This document shows, in pieces, positions 11,072-23,062 of a stretch of 56,449 bases of DNA. The DNA lies in assembly GCA_001606155.1 (NCBI GenBank), contig LODT01000019.1, positions 1 through 56,449 on the forward strand. Direction: 5' to 3'. This DNA is from Tieghemostelium lacteum (lineage: Eukaryota > Evosea > Eumycetozoa > Dictyosteliales > Raperosteliaceae). The notes beneath the pieces were generated by a model that worked only from the letters and a program-made list of their open reading frames with translations, did no database searches and was not told the DNA's origin. The position numbers were made by a program, and so were the translations under genes. The number at the start of each line of letters is the position of its first letter. The first letter of the stretch is position 1.

Positions 11072-12765
11072 ATGAAGTCATTGAGGAAAAAGAATATCTC
11101 TTCATTAGAGCATGAAGAAGTTTATAATGTAGGTTAAATTATAATTAAATATTAAAACAAACAAGCAAACAAACAAACAGAAAAGAAATGAAAATTAATT
11201 AAGAATATATATTTCTATAGAAAATTGAACAGAATGCACAACATATGGATGATATTCAAAAGAATATTGAAAAGCAGTTACAAACATTTTTATCTATAAA
11301 CCAAAATACTCAATCAATTACAGAATCATTAAAGAAATATTCAGTGGAAGCAGGTACATTTAATTCCAAAATACCATTAGCAGATTGTCTACAGAGATCA
11401 TCTGAATGGCAAAATACTATTGGTGATATTTTTAAACATTTGGGAAATTCATTGTATGATCGTACTACTCAACCACTAAAAGAAACTATAAAAATTCAAG
11501 TTGATATTGCCAAGGACAGTAAAAAGAAATTAAAGGGTAGTCCAGGTAGTAATAGTCCAACTGCCCCAAATAATGGTAGTGGTGGTAGTTCATCAAATTC
11601 AAATAGTACTTCAACAGCAGGTGTTAGTGGCAGTGGAACTACTACTAAAAAAGATCAAATTGAATATGAAAAGCTATCAAAAGACACACTTCAGCTATTT
11701 AAAGACTCTGAATTGGCAATGGAAACTAGTGCCATTCAATCAGTATTGGCAGCATTTGAAAGTTATTATGACTTTTTCCAAAAGGGTGCTTTTCAAATGA
11801 ACAAGATAAAGACTGAGATTGACAATTATAAAAAAATTGTTCTAGAGACTAATAAGGCTGCTGCAAAATTGAGAAATTATATACCAAGAAAGACTTTTGG
11901 TGTAAGATTAGAAGAGATATTTGCCAGAGAATCCAATAGAGCATTACCACAATTTTTAGAGGATATGTTCAAGTATCTAGAAAAAACAGCACCACAAACA
12001 GAGGGTATTTTTAGAATATCTGCTGGTAAATCAGCTATTGAATCTCTTCAAAAGAAAATTGAAGATTCACAACCATTGGAATTGGAACAGGTTTTGGATG
12101 CTCATGTAGTTAGTTCAGTTTTGAAATTATTCTTTAGAAAACTACCAGAACCATTGATTCACCATAATTCCTACAAGAGTTATTTGAATTTGGTCAGTAT
12201 GAAACCAGAAACTCACCAAGTGATACAAGAGTTAAAAAGACTCATTAGCTCACTAAAAGTCTGCAATCAAGTAGTATTAAAACACATTTTGCAAATATGT
12301 TCACTTGTGAATTTGAATAAAGATCTTACAAAGATGGATCTATCTAATCTGGCTGTTGTCATTGGTCCAAATCTATTAGAACCTATACCAGGTCTAAAAG
12401 CTGAGGATCTTCAGAATCCAGAGACATTTAAAGAGTTTAATGGTCTATTTATACTCTTGGTTGAACATTGTCAATCTATTTTCCCACAGGTTAGTCAAAC
12501 TGAATTTGGTCGTCTTAGATCTCAAACTGAACCAGCTATTAGTCCAATTAAATCAACATCATCACCAACTATGAACTTTTCACCACTCAACAATAACAAT
12601 AACAATAATAGTAAATCCAATTTATCAACTTCAGATTTTGTAATGATTAGTGCTGATAATAATAGTAAACCAAATTCACCACAATCACTCTCTGGTGGTA
12701 CATCACCAACATTATCAAGTGCTAATAAAACTGGTTCTTCAGCTCAACTAGTTAACAATAATAAT

Positions 12766-12808
<43 letters not shown>

Positions 12809-13341
12809 GTAGTGGAAGTCCATCGCCAAAACCAAATGTTAGTATTCAAAAAAAACTAAAGAATGATGCTGATCTATTGAAACCAATTGATGTACAAATT
12901 AATTTTATCAATCTAACATGTAATCTTGGATCACTAAAATCTAAACTTGATGAGATTCAAACAGTTCAAGATGGTATCCATCTCATAAAGATTTTCAAAA
13001 AGATTGGTGATGATTACATTACACCTCTACAGAAACTATTATCCTATCAATACACAAAAGAGAAACCAAACTATGATAATCAACCAACTGATGATAAAAT
13101 TATAAGAATTCAGAGAACTCTATCATTTACCTATGATGTTGCTATTGATACTCTCCTTACTGCAAATAACAAATTTGAAAGTAGTTCTATTGATCATGAT
13201 CTAGATGATTCAGTTTTAGAGCAAATAAGTACAACATTTTCATCTCTAAATGATTATATTCAATCTGAATTACAAAATTCTGTTAACAAACAATCAACTA
13301 ATGATATTCAATCAAGTACTTCATCTTTACCTCCGATTTAA
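11072..13341 (+). CDS. RhoGAP protein with N-terminal BAR-like helical region
   Basis: Exons 11072-11128 and 11221-13341 (intron GTAGGT-CTATAG) give 725 residues; the tiny first exon encodes MKSLRKKNISSLEHEEVYN and continues in frame. Residues ~20-220 are helical with Gln/Lys-rich heptads, like BAR or F-BAR modules, split by a Ser/Gly/Asn loop. The RhoGAP domain runs about 225-410: FGVRLEEIFARE, the arginine finger in EGIFRISAG (~282), KLFFRKLPEPLI and LAVVIGPNLL. It should turn off Rac/Rho GTPases at membranes. The C-terminal third has Asn runs and a last helical section. The BAR assignment is by pattern only. Confidence 0.82.
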
Positions 13342-13471
13342 ATACTTTAATGCTGCAGCTAGCCACAAATAAACTATTATAATCAATATGAAAAATTATT
13401 ATTTGTTTTTTTTTTTTTTTTTTTGGCAGGTTTTTACGATTTTGTCTTATCCACACAAATATACATATAAA

Positions 13472-14025
13472 ATGATTAGATTACTCAATAATCTAAGTAA
13501 AAATGATGTATCCACACTAAAATCTACAATGAATCTCTTTAATCCTTTAATATATACTAAAAATGCATATAGTTCAAGTAATAATGCAACATTGAACAAT
13601 AGTAACGTTATTTCTGAAGCAATCAGCAATAATAGTGAAATTGAAAAAGTACAAAATTATAATAACAAGAATCAATTTAAAACACTTGACAACGCCTTTG
13701 CAGTTGTTCACGTTAGTGGAAAGCAATATAAAGTAATCAAAGGTGATGTTATTATGACAGATAAATTACATGTAGCGGCTGGTGAACATATAGTATTAGA
13801 TAAAGTATTATTATTGGGCAGTAAAGATTCAACTGCTATTGGTACACCAATACTTGATGGTGTTAAAGTACATGCCTTTTTAGAAGAACAAACTAAAGCT
13901 GAACATGTTACAATTTTTAAACACAAAAGAAGAAAGAATTATAAAAGAACCACTGGTTTTACACCTCTAGCAACTTATTTACGTATTGGTGATATCATTG
14001 TAAAGAATGATACTCAAATAATAAA

Positions 14026-14066
<41 letters not shown>

Positions 14067-14077
14067 GAATAGAATAG
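13472..14077 (+). CDS. mitochondrial ribosomal protein bL21m
   Basis: 201 residues from the ATG at 13472. An in-frame ATG exists at 13388, but it would add a poly-Phe stretch from a T18 run, so I prefer the second, which starts a typical presequence (MIRLLNNLSKNDV). The bL21 core begins near residue 75: FAVVHVSGKQYKVIKGDVI, then DKVLLLGSKD, IGTPILDGVKV and FKHKRRKNYKRTTGF, the conserved basic rRNA-binding segment. It is part of the large mitoribosomal subunit. The C-terminus ends in about a dozen consecutive Ile residues because an ATA/AAT microsatellite is read in the ATA frame, an unusual tail. Confidence 0.9.
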
Positions 14078-14299
14078 TAATGAAAATCAAAATAATATAG
14101 GATTATAGTTATTTATTTATTTAAAACAATTGTATATAACATAATTATCGAGAAAATATCATTTAAATAGTATAAATAATATCATTTTATCATGCTTTGA
14201 AATTATTAATGAATAAATGTTGATTCTACATTGACGATTGATAATCAGAGAAATTAAAGTAGAGGAATAACCATATGTGTCATTGTTGAAGATTTTATT

Positions 14300-15617
14300 T
14301 TATCTTCTTCTTTTTGAACGATCATCATCCGCATCTTCAAGTTTTCTTTTATAATCAGAGGAAGATCGTGAATCTCTTGGATCTCTATCACGTTCTCTTT
14401 CTCTTCTATCATCACCACCTCTTCTATCTCTTTCATCGCTACCTCTTGAATCTCTTGGATCTCTATCACGTTCTCTTTCTCTTCTATCATCTCTTTCACG
14501 TTCTCTAGTATCAGTACTACTTCTTGAATCTCTATGATAATCGCTTCCACTACCTCCTCTATTTGAACTATTTCTTCTGTCACCATCTTCATCATTATTT
14601 TGATATGGTTTTCTATAATCTTGACCACCCACACTATTTCTACCTTGGTAGCCACCACCACCACCACCACCACCACCACCACCACCACTACCACTACCAT
14701 TACCACTAACATTTGGATTATTAGCATATTGATTACCACCTCTACCACCACCACCACCACCTTGATGGTGATGATGAGATCTATCTTGTGAATCTTGATC
14801 ATGTGGATTAAAATTTTGTCTTTGATCAGGTGGACCTTTTTTAAGTAAATATGGTGGTACTCTTTTAGGTATATGACCTTGCATTTGATGTTGTTGTTGC
14901 TGTTGTTGTTGTTGCTGTTGTTGCTGCTGTTCAACACCCAAAAGTTCAGGTGGTAAATCTGATTTTGAATCAACAGATTTACTCTCATAACCTTTAATTT
15001 TACCTTGATTTGTTAATTCAAGTCTCATTTGATTTTGTCTTTCACAATAGGCTTTCCAAGTTTCTTCTGTGAAATTATAATTAAAATAATCTGATAAATC
15101 AGCACCTAATAAAAGATGACATTAGTATTTAATAAATTGGTTAGTTTAAAATGAATATATACATACCAGGTTTTAACCAAGGTTTCTCTTCAAAATTATC
15201 CAAATCCACCTCATAGATTGATTTTTGCATTCTATTTGAAGAGAAGGTTGTACCACCAGCTTGTTTTACTATATTATATTTATTGAGACCAGGTGTCATT
15301 GAAGTTGGTGCTCTATAGAATCCAGATTTACCATTTTGACCAGTTTTAAAAGATCTAGCGGTGCCACCAGCCTCCACACTCTCACTATTGAGTACTAAAA
15401 CTACATCATCTTCGTCGTCATCATCATCATCATCATCATCATCTTCTTCATCATCTTCGTCTTCATTATTATTTTCATCCCCATCATTTGTATTATTTTC
15501 ATCAATATTACTTTCTTGCTTATCTGTATTTTGTTCATTGCTTTCATCTTGAAGATTACTATTATCTGTATTCATTACAACATCTTGTTCATTTTCTACC
15601 TCACTGTTTAACAACAT
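14300..15617 (-). CDS. fip1: Fip1, pre-mRNA cleavage and polyadenylation factor subunit
   Basis: Exons 15617-15167 and 15105-14300 (intron GTATGT-ATTAG, 61 bases) give 418 residues. The splice rebuilds the Fip1 motif: [18 protein letters not shown], then [12 protein letters not shown]. Fip1 tethers poly(A) polymerase to CPSF and binds U-rich RNA. An acidic Asp/Glu run precedes the motif. After it come a Gln tract, a Gly tract and an RD/RS-rich tail in which a 27-residue block ([18 protein letters not shown]...) is tandemly duplicated, mirrored by an 81-base DNA repeat near 14371-14494. An alternative first exon, ATGAG at about 15726-15722 spliced to 15604, would start the protein MSEVENEQ instead. 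Confidence 0.92.
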
Positions 15618-16015
15618 TAATTATACAATAAAGAAAAAAAGAATTAGATTAAATGTTTGATGTTTATTTTAATTTTATTTAGGAGTGTAGTATTCAATAA
15701 TAAATTGTGTAAAAAACTAACCTCATTATTTCTTTATTTTTGTTTGTTGATGGATAGAAAAAATTAAAAATAAAAAAAAAAAAAAATATTTTTTTTTATT
15801 ATTATTAGTATTTTTAATTATTAAAACAAACAAATATCCAAACTATTCAATTGGAATAAAAATCAATAAAATGTTTATCTACTCTTCAATTAAATTTGAT
15901 AAATGTGAAATTCAATGTTAAAAAAAAATGTGTTGTGACTCATTGTTTAAATTTTAAAAAAATTTTTTTATTTAGCATTCAAACTTTAACTGAAGAACAA
16001 TCAACATTAATAATA
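15618..16015. promoter_or_regulatory. divergent promoter region, Fip1 (-) and derlin (+)
   Basis: 398 bases of A/T-rich DNA with A15 and T10 runs near 15770-15800. It may contain a non-coding or five-base coding first exon of the Fip1 gene (see that entry). Nothing else recognisable. Confidence 0.45.
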
Positions 16016-16893
16016 ATGGATAATGCAGTTACCAATTTTATAAGATCTATGCCATTGGTGACTAGATTTCTTTTTGTTGGATGTGGACTTACTACACTAT
16101 TAGTTAATTTTGGACTCATACCATTTGCATCAATATACTTTTCACCATCATTAATATTTAAAAGCTTTGAAATATGGAGATTAGTTACACCTTTTCTCTT
16201 TATGGGTAAATTAGGTTTAGATTTTCTATTTCTCTTATACTTTTTGTATGTTTTATTAGTAGTTCCAAGATACATGATGAGATCAAGGGATACAAACAAT
16301 ATTAATAATAATATACATTATTGAATTATAGGTATAAATATTCAACAATGTTAGAAACAGGTACATTTATAAATAGACAAGCAGATTATTTTTATTTGGT
16401 ATTAGTAAATTCAATATTATTATTGGTTTTTGGATTAGTAATACCATCATTTATATTTATGACTAAAGGACTTATAATGTCAATAATGTATATATGGTCA
16501 AGATATTATCCAGAAATGGATGTTACCTTCTTTTTTGGTATGAAATTTAAATCAATATATCTACCATGGGTGTTTATGGGTTTCAATATTTTAATGGGTG
16601 GTCTACCAATAATGGAGTTTTGTGGTGTAATTTGTGGACATGTTTATTATTATATCTCTGAAATCTATCCAGAAGCTTATCGTAAACCAAATTATTTAGC
16701 AACTCCCTCTTTCATGTAAGTATTAATTTATAGTTAGATTTTTTTCATTATTAATTAATATTAAAAACTCTATAGCAAAGGTTTATTTAACCAACCTGAT
16801 CAAGTAGTTGCAGCTGGAGGTGTTAGAGGAGGAGCACAACCTCCTCAAAGAGCCCAAGGTCATCAATGGGGTGGTGGTAACAGATTAGGTTAA
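16016..16893 (+). CDS. derlin, ER-associated degradation channel protein
   Basis: Exons 16016-16245, 16332-16715 and 16776-16893 give 243 residues. The first splice, within a Leu codon, restores FLFLLYFLYKYSTMLETG, which matches the family sequence FLYRYCRMLEEG. Derlins are inactive rhomboids that move misfolded proteins from the ER to the cytosol. The N-terminus has the usual IRSMPLVTRFLFVG; WRLVTPFLF and F-F-G-M-K-F...LPWV follow. The C-terminus ends in HQWGGGNRLG, matching the SHP box that recruits the p97/CDC48 ATPase. Start chosen at MDNAVTNF, which aligns with the family N-terminus; the open frame upstream is not needed. Confidence 0.95.
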
Positions 16894-16894
16894 T

Positions 16895-16895
16895 A

Positions 16896-16955
<60 letters not shown>
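16895..16955. repeat. (AAT)n microsatellite in derlin 3' flank
   Basis: About 20 uninterrupted AAT units just after the derlin stop codon, outside coding sequence. Likely length-polymorphic. Confidence 0.9.
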
Positions 16956-16957
<2 letters not shown>

Positions 16958-17008
16958 TTTATTCTATATAACCATAATATTTAATAGGGATAGTATAGTA
17001 TAATTATA

Positions 17009-17530
17009 TTAATATTTATTGATTCCAAATATTCTTACTCTGTCCAATGATGGCATTTTTGAGATAATAACAATGAATGATGAAATTGCATTCAAATAAA
17101 ATGGAATGCCTTTATAACCACTTGAATGTAAGGTTATCATAAATCTAATTATACAAAAGTGAGAGAATGTTAATATTTGAGGAAAAATGTTAAAAAAAAA
17201 GCAAGGTAGTGTGCAAACTTACAAAACAATTGGAACAATAGTAAAAAACTTTCTAGTTGAGGTATATTGTTGACCATGATCAATTTGCTCCCATAGGGTT
17301 AATCTGTTATATTTTCCTTGGTCACCGGGGTAGAAAAAGGGTATACCCTTTTGCCAATGTAAACCAAACCATGTTGAGACATTGTGTACTACAGTTACTA
17401 GTAACCATCCATACTCAAAGTCTGGTAACAATATAGAAACACATAATTTAATTGCAAGAATTCCGAGAATATAAATTACCCAAAAGGTTCTGGAGTGCAT
17501 CCAGGATTGATTTCTGTTGATATGATCCAT
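17009..17530 (-). CDS. ORMDL, negative regulator of serine palmitoyltransferase
   Basis: Exons 17530-17223 and 17144-17009 (intron GTAAGT-AATTAG) give 147 residues, the family length being about 153. The protein opens with NRNQSWMHSRTFWVIYILGI, then WTVVHN-type VTVVHNVSTW, GLHWQKGIPF, and LTLWEQIDHGQQYTSTRKF, all conserved. Exon 2 supplies the last helices and the invariant end VRIFGINKY. ORMDL proteins are ER membrane subunits that restrain sphingoid-base synthesis according to ceramide level. No start alternatives are needed. Confidence 0.96.
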
Positions 17531-17847
17531 TTATGCTATGTTGTGTGTGTGTTTTTAATCTTTGTACTTGTTTTTTTTTTTTTTGTTGATTGTGTATTGG
17601 GGGGTGATATTTATGTATATATAGTTAAAATAGGTTATATAGTAAATTAAAAATAAGTTTAATAATTAAATAATGACATGTATGTACAATAATAATGAAG
17701 AAAATAAAATTAAAAAAAAAAAACAAAAATTTGAAATCTCATTTTTTAAAAAAATTGGCACTGAGTTCACCACAATTTGTTGACAAAATGTCCTCACTGA
17801 TGGCAATTTTTAAATTAAATGAAAATACATCAATTAAATTAACTTTA
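17531..17847. other. intergenic stretch between ORMDL and Ero1 (both -)
   Basis: 317 bases: ORMDL promoter (T-run and TG repeat next to its ATG) and Ero1 3' flank. A G6 run near 17600 and a less A/T-rich patch at 17758-17805 stand out weakly; no gene seen. Confidence 0.5.
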
Positions 17848-19468
17848 TTATTTTGATTTCTTATTCTTTGCATTATTTGGTATTTTGTTTTTCAAATGTG
17901 TTGAAAGTAATTTTGATTTGGTTTTTTTGAATAAATAAACACTCGATATTAATATAAAAACTAATGAAATTATTATTAAAACCACAGTTTGTCGAGATTG
18001 TGATTTCTTATTATTAATTGAAAATGGTGAACTATTATTATTATCATCAATATTATTATTATTATTATTACTATTATTAATATAGTATAAAAGTTTTTGA
18101 TATAAATTTAAGAGGAGTGATTTTAATAGATAGGTTAATTTATATTCCTTGTGATATGGTGTCTTTAGTTTTTCAATACCATGTATACTATTTGATAGTT
18201 GACGAAGAGTGTTTATAAGTGCTATAATTTCATTTCTCTGAAGAGATTGCACTTGATCTTGTTCGAATAGAATCTTTAATGCTGTACCTAGACCAAGAGT
18301 TTGCATCTTTCCATATAGTTTACATTTCTCACATGTGACACAATTTAGAATTAAACTAATATTTTGAAAATGCTCTTTAAATTGATTGACCAATGAGACT
18401 CTATCCGAATAAGAGTCCTTAAATAATAAGGATTCATCGAAATTTGGAGAGCACATTAGTTTTGATTGAAGTAATTGTTGGACTAATTGATAAGTTTCAT
18501 GATCCTCTTGTGCATTCCCAGTATTGAATTGATAGTCGGTTAAAAGATTTGAAATCTTACCGACAGATCTGAGTAAAAATAAAAATGTAAAATATAGGTT
18601 TTCAATACGATCTGGATGATTTTCAAAACGTTGTTTAAACAGTTGGCTGTTGTGTTCCCATTCCATAGTTTTCTTATCTTGATGATAATACAATGCAATA
18701 TGAGTACTAATGGAACTATGTAAACCACTAATTAGACGATAAAATACTCTTTCTTCAAAACACATTTGATCCAGTGGTCTTGTAAAACAATTCTCGTGAT
18801 ATATTGATCTCCAAACACTGTTTCCATCATAACCACTATTTGATTCCTGTGACATTTGTAAATTAACATAAGACATATCAGAATCAGCACCAGCAACCAC
18901 AACCCACATATCATCTCTCTTATCTTTCCATTTTGTGAATCCAGGTGGTGGTGGTGATAAATCTACCTTATCACTTGAATCCTCTTGTCTCCATGGTAAT
19001 GGAATCTCATTATCATCACATTCACAAACACCACATCCCTCTAATCCACATAATTGACTAACTACCCAAAATGGGCATTCAGCTTGTAAATTAACTCTAA
19101 AATATCTAAAAAATCTAGTTTTCTATATATTGTATAACATGTTAAATCAATGTTCTAATATTAAATGTTATCTCATAATGAGTCATCACTATAATCTACA
19201 TACTACAATTTGATTTAAAATATTATTGATTTCTTTTTCATTTGAGTTATCTATTGTTGATTTCTTACAACAACAATCATCAATAATATCCTTTGGTTTA
19301 ATTAACTATTTATAAAAACAATGAAGATGAAAATGTTAAGATGGGGTACACAAGATTTTTTTTTTTTTGTTGTTAATAATTAATACTTACTGTGTCACTT
19401 GCAATAAATGAAAAATATATAAAAAGTATTGATAATGATAGATATAATGTTACTTTTAAGGAATTCAT
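17848..19468 (-). CDS. ero1: Ero1, ER thiol oxidase with C-terminal membrane anchor
   Basis: Exons 19468-19391, 19305-19207 and 19122-17848 give 483 residues. Exon 1 is a signal peptide. Exon 2 carries a Cys triplet (DDCCCKK), matching the start of mature Ero1. Exon 3 has YFRVNLQAECPFW, the regulatory Cys cluster CGLEGCGVCEC (~85-95), PWRQ, and the FAD-proximal active site CVTCEKCKLYGKMQTLGLGTALK (short CxxCxxC from ~319). Ero1 passes electrons from protein disulfide isomerase to oxygen. Unlike the usual soluble enzyme, it continues through an Asn linker into a hydrophobic helix (~438-460) and a Lys-rich tail ending K-K-S-K, a KKxx ER-retrieval signal. This implies a type I-anchored luminal enzyme. 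Confidence 0.94.
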
Positions 19469-19702
19469 TTCTATTTCATAATATTACCGATAAAAACGAA
19501 AACCCACACTACTTGGACAATAGGTTTTTGTTAATGACTTGAGGCGTTTGAAAATTTACAATAAAAAATGAAAATTTTCAAATTTTACTAAATATCATTT
19601 TTTCCACAATTTTTTTTATTACCATTCTCGAAATACAAACTTCAAGATAGACAAAAACCACCACTAATAATTATATAGACTAATAAATTAAAAAAAAACA
19701 AA

Positions 19703-20656
19703 ATGTCTTCAAAAGATGTAAAGTTAGGTTGGGCAAAATATTCAAGATCCCCAATATGGCCTTGTAGGGTTAGTATAAATTAATTTGTTAAAGATTTAAA
19801 GATATAAAGGTCTAACTCCAAATATTATAAAGACTGCAAAAGAATCAGAGATTGATTTTGAACTAAAAAAAGCAGGAAAGAATCAAATTTTAATTTACTT
19901 TTTTGGAAGTAATGATTAGTATGTGTAAAATGAATGTTCATTTATTAGATTGATATTCTAATACTTTTCGAAATCTATAGTGCATATGTCTCAGAGAGTA
20001 ACTTTTTTGATTTTGATAGTAATTTTGAAAAATATTGTAAACCAAAATCAAAGTTACATGATAAAGCTATTCAAGAGGCTATAAAATGGAAAAATAGTCC
20101 ACCACAACCCCTACCTTCAAAATCACCTTTAAAAAGTAATAGTATGATCGATCAAGTAGATGAGGATGAAGAAGAGGAAGAAGAAGAAGAAATAGAAGTA
20201 AATGATATTAAAAAAGATTTAAAAAAAGATTTAAAAAAAGATTTAAAAAAGGAATTTAAAAATAATAATGACGATGGAGATGAAGCAAATTCAGATTCTA
20301 GTAAAAGTAGTTGTAATACTAGTGAATGTAGTTGCTGTGATCACACTAGAACATGTAGTGATTGTGATTGTAGTGGTAATGAAAATAAACCTACAAATGG
20401 TAATAAAAAACCACAAATCACTAAAGCAAGTACATCTCCACCAGTTAATGGTAAATCAGAATCTAAAAAGAATATAGATTCACCACCTCCAAAAGCCACA
20501 GTAAAAAGAGAAAAAAAATTAAAAGAAGAACCACCTGTTGTTCCGAAAACTGTATTACCAAAAAAGATTTTAGGTAAAAGAGAACAGAGAAAGAAAGATT
20601 TTAGAGTAAAAATGATGAAAAAATTAGGTTTAATTTCACCAATTATCGATTCATAG
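19703..20656 (+). CDS. PWWP-domain chromatin protein with Cys cluster
   Basis: Three exons. Exon 1 starts MSSKDVKLGWAKYSRSPIWPCR, a PWWP start. Exon 2 gives KNQILIYFFGSND, and exon 3 begins at 19981 with AYVSESNFFDF. PWWP domains bind methylated histone tails and DNA. The first intron is uncertain: either 19773-19809 (37 bases, giving WPCRVSLTPN and 284 residues) or 19769-19832 (64 bases, ordinary length, removing that stretch). The second intron is 19919-19980. Past the domain are an acidic run, a KKDLKKDLKKDLKKEFK repeat, and a Cys-rich patch of seven Cys in about 20 residues. The basic C-terminus may be nuclear-localising. Confidence 0.75.
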
Positions 20657-20866
20657 ATATAATTGATTTTTAGTATAACTCCAAATATATTCCCTACTTA
20701 TAATAATAATAAAAGTAAAATGTTATTTATTATTAAATCAACTATTTACACTTTGGTATTCATTCAACAACAGTGTAATCAATTTCAAATCTATCTTATC
20801 TAAAAAAAAAAATTTTTTTAATATTTTTTTTAGAGGGCACAAAGGAGACAACTATTTGATGTGAAT

Positions 20867-20945
20867 ATGAAAAATGATGATGATTCATTAAATCAAAAAG
20901 ATGAAAAAGAAGAGGAAGACTTATTATCAAAAGGGATTATTTTAG

Positions 20946-20976
<31 letters not shown>

Positions 20977-22318
20977 AGAAGATTCAAATAAACACATTAA
21001 TATAAATAGTTTTGAAGATAGTTTACCTATACTTTCAGAATCGGAAAACTCAACCATAGGCAATATAAATACAGTAGATTTAGTAGATGATAAATCTAAA
21101 AGCGTTAGAAAACATATTATTGGGTTCATTTGTATTCTAGTAGTTGTATTTCTATGGGTATTCTCAGGAATCATTACACAAGTAATCTTTACTGAAGAGG
21201 ATTTTAACAAACCTTTCTTTTTGACTTATTTTTCAACTTCAATTTTCTCATTATATCTCTTTGGTTTTACATTTAAATGGAAAGAATGGACATCTATACC
21301 ATTTGATTCCTATTCAAAAAGAAGATCAAAAATGTTATTATCTTCTTCTTCTATTGATGGTAGTATTGATTCATCACAACCAAGTAAGTGTTTTTTAAAA
21401 AATTCCAATATATAAATATTAACATTTAAATCAAAAAAAAAAGAATATAAATTTACTATAAAACAGATACTTAGAATTAGTTTATCATTAGCATTTATAT
21501 GGTTTTTAGCAAATTATACTTATAATTTAAGTCTTGCTAGAACTAGTGTTGCAACTAATACTATTCTATCAACACTCTCTGGTATTTTTGCATTATTTTT
21601 ATCTGTCTTCTTTAAAGTTGATAAATTTACATTTGAGAAATTAATTGCAACACTATTTACGTAAGTTTCAATGAAGAAATATCCTTAATTTTCTCGTTTA
21701 AATACTAATTTTTGAGAAATTTATCATACTAACAGATTGGTAGGAGTAATTTTAGTAAGTTATTCAGATATAAAAGATAATAATGGGCAAGATTCAATAC
21801 TTGGTGATATTGAAGCTGTAGTTGGAGCTTTTCTATATGGACTATATGGAGTATTTTTAAAGAAATTAATTGTATCTGAAGATAATCTACCAATGCCAAT
21901 GATGTTTGGTTTTCTTGGACTATTTAATTTCCTTTTCCTATGGCCAATATTTTTAATATTGAATCTATTGAAATTTGAATATTTTGAACTTCCAAGTCTA
22001 AGAGTATTTTTATATCTACTGTTTAATGGAATATTTGGTAGTTTTATATCTGATCTTTTGGACTCTTATTCTGTAGTAATGACAAGTCCTGTTATAAATT
22101 CAGTAGGACTTTCATTATCCATACCATTTGCAATGATTAGTGATTTTGTACTAAACAAGGAGGGTTTCAGTCTAATGTATATTGCTGGTAGTATTATGGT
22201 CATTTTTGGTTTCATTCTATCCAATTTAGCACATCAAACTTTTGAAGCTAAACTTAAGCATATTGAATCCAAACTATATCAAAAGTTTGTAAATATTAAA
22301 AATACTATTTGTAAATAA
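20867..22318 (+). CDS. SLC35F-like multi-pass transporter (drug/metabolite superfamily)
   Basis: Exons 20867-21383, 21444-21660 and 21736-22318 give 438 residues. The first splice uses an AAAAG acceptor after an A-run and restores FTIKQILRISLSLAFIWFLA, then NYTYNLSL, a match to SLC35F5 (IWFLANYxYxxxL). About ten membrane helices follow an acidic cytosolic N-tail. GALLYG-type text (GAFLYGLYGVFLKKL), MMFGFLGLFNFLFLWP and GSFISDLLDSYSV fit the family. The substrate is unknown. The frame stays open upstream from an AG at 20832 to the ATG, so an unseen first exon is possible. Confidence 0.82.
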
Positions 22319-22354
22319 ACAAACAACTCAAAATATAATTATAATTTTTATACA

Positions 22355-23062
22355 TTAGTTATATGAGTTATTTTTATTTACAAAAAAAGAATTTATCTTT
22401 TTATATATTTTTATGATTTTTTTCGTTGGACTACTAAAAGGAGAGGATAAAGGTATATAGGAATATGAACTTGTTGGTGAAGCCATAGAGGCATTTAATT
22501 GGTTATCAGATAAACCAGATTTCAGTAAAAGTCTTTCAAGATAGTTTAGACGATTCTTTAATTCAAGATTTTCCTTTTCCAGTATTTGTATTCTGTCATG
22601 GAGTGATTCAGGTGGATCTATTGATTTTATTCTAGGTAGTTGAATTTCAATTTCCAAAACAATAATTTTAATAATAAACAATAGTCCATCAGGATTAGTT
22701 TCAATACGTGATACATCAAAACTATTGCAATTCATTTCAAATGTTCTCTTTAGACATCCTATAAATGTATCTGGTGTATTAAATATATTGCTACCAAGTG
22801 TCTCAATATCACCAAGTGTAAATAATTTACCATAGTTTAAATGTGGTGTTTGTGTATCATTAAATTCTATATATAATGATGTCTCTTCTATAACTTGACA
22901 TTGTATCTTATATCTTTGATAAAATAATGTATTCATTTTACTACTGCTGTTTCCGCTATTGTATGTTTTGTTATTTGGACTGTTGTGGGCCACAATGTTT
23001 TTTGAAAATTTGTTGCAAGGTGAGCTATTGTTGTAAATTTTGATTTCACTTGATGATAACAT
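22355..23062 (-). CDS. uncharacterised coiled-coil protein
   Basis: Single exon, 235 residues, no family recognised. Residues ~1-45 are Ser/Asn-rich. Residues ~46-150 look like a compact beta-rich domain (YKIQCQVIEETSLYIEF, LFIIKIIVLEIEIQ). A short strong coiled coil follows (~157-188, LHDRIQILEKENLELKNRL), then a Ser-rich tail with basic end. A globular head followed by a coiled coil resembles the XRCC4/SAS-6 plan, but I see no diagnostic residue and do not claim it. Confidence 0.6.
   Translation of the reverse strand: MLSSSEIKIYNNSSPCNKFSKNIVAHNSPNNKTYNSGNSSSKMNTLFYQRYKIQCQVIEETSLYIEFNDTQTPHLNYGKLFTLGDIETLGSNIFNTPDTFIGCLKRTFEMNCNSFDVSRIETNPDGLLFIIKIIVLEIEIQLPRIKSIDPPESLHDRIQILEKENLELKNRLNYLERLLLKSGLSDNQLNASMASPTSSYSYIPLSSPFSSPTKKIIKIYKKINSFFVNKNNSYN

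Noticed and set aside
14254-14988. Long minus-strand frame over the Fip1 tail
   Set aside because: Reads low-complexity repeats in the wrong frame (poly-Val, poly-Ile); Fip1 frame has the family motif.
16240-16335. Derlin split into two frames
   Set aside because: An intron 16246-16331 restores the conserved FLYKY...LETG sequence.
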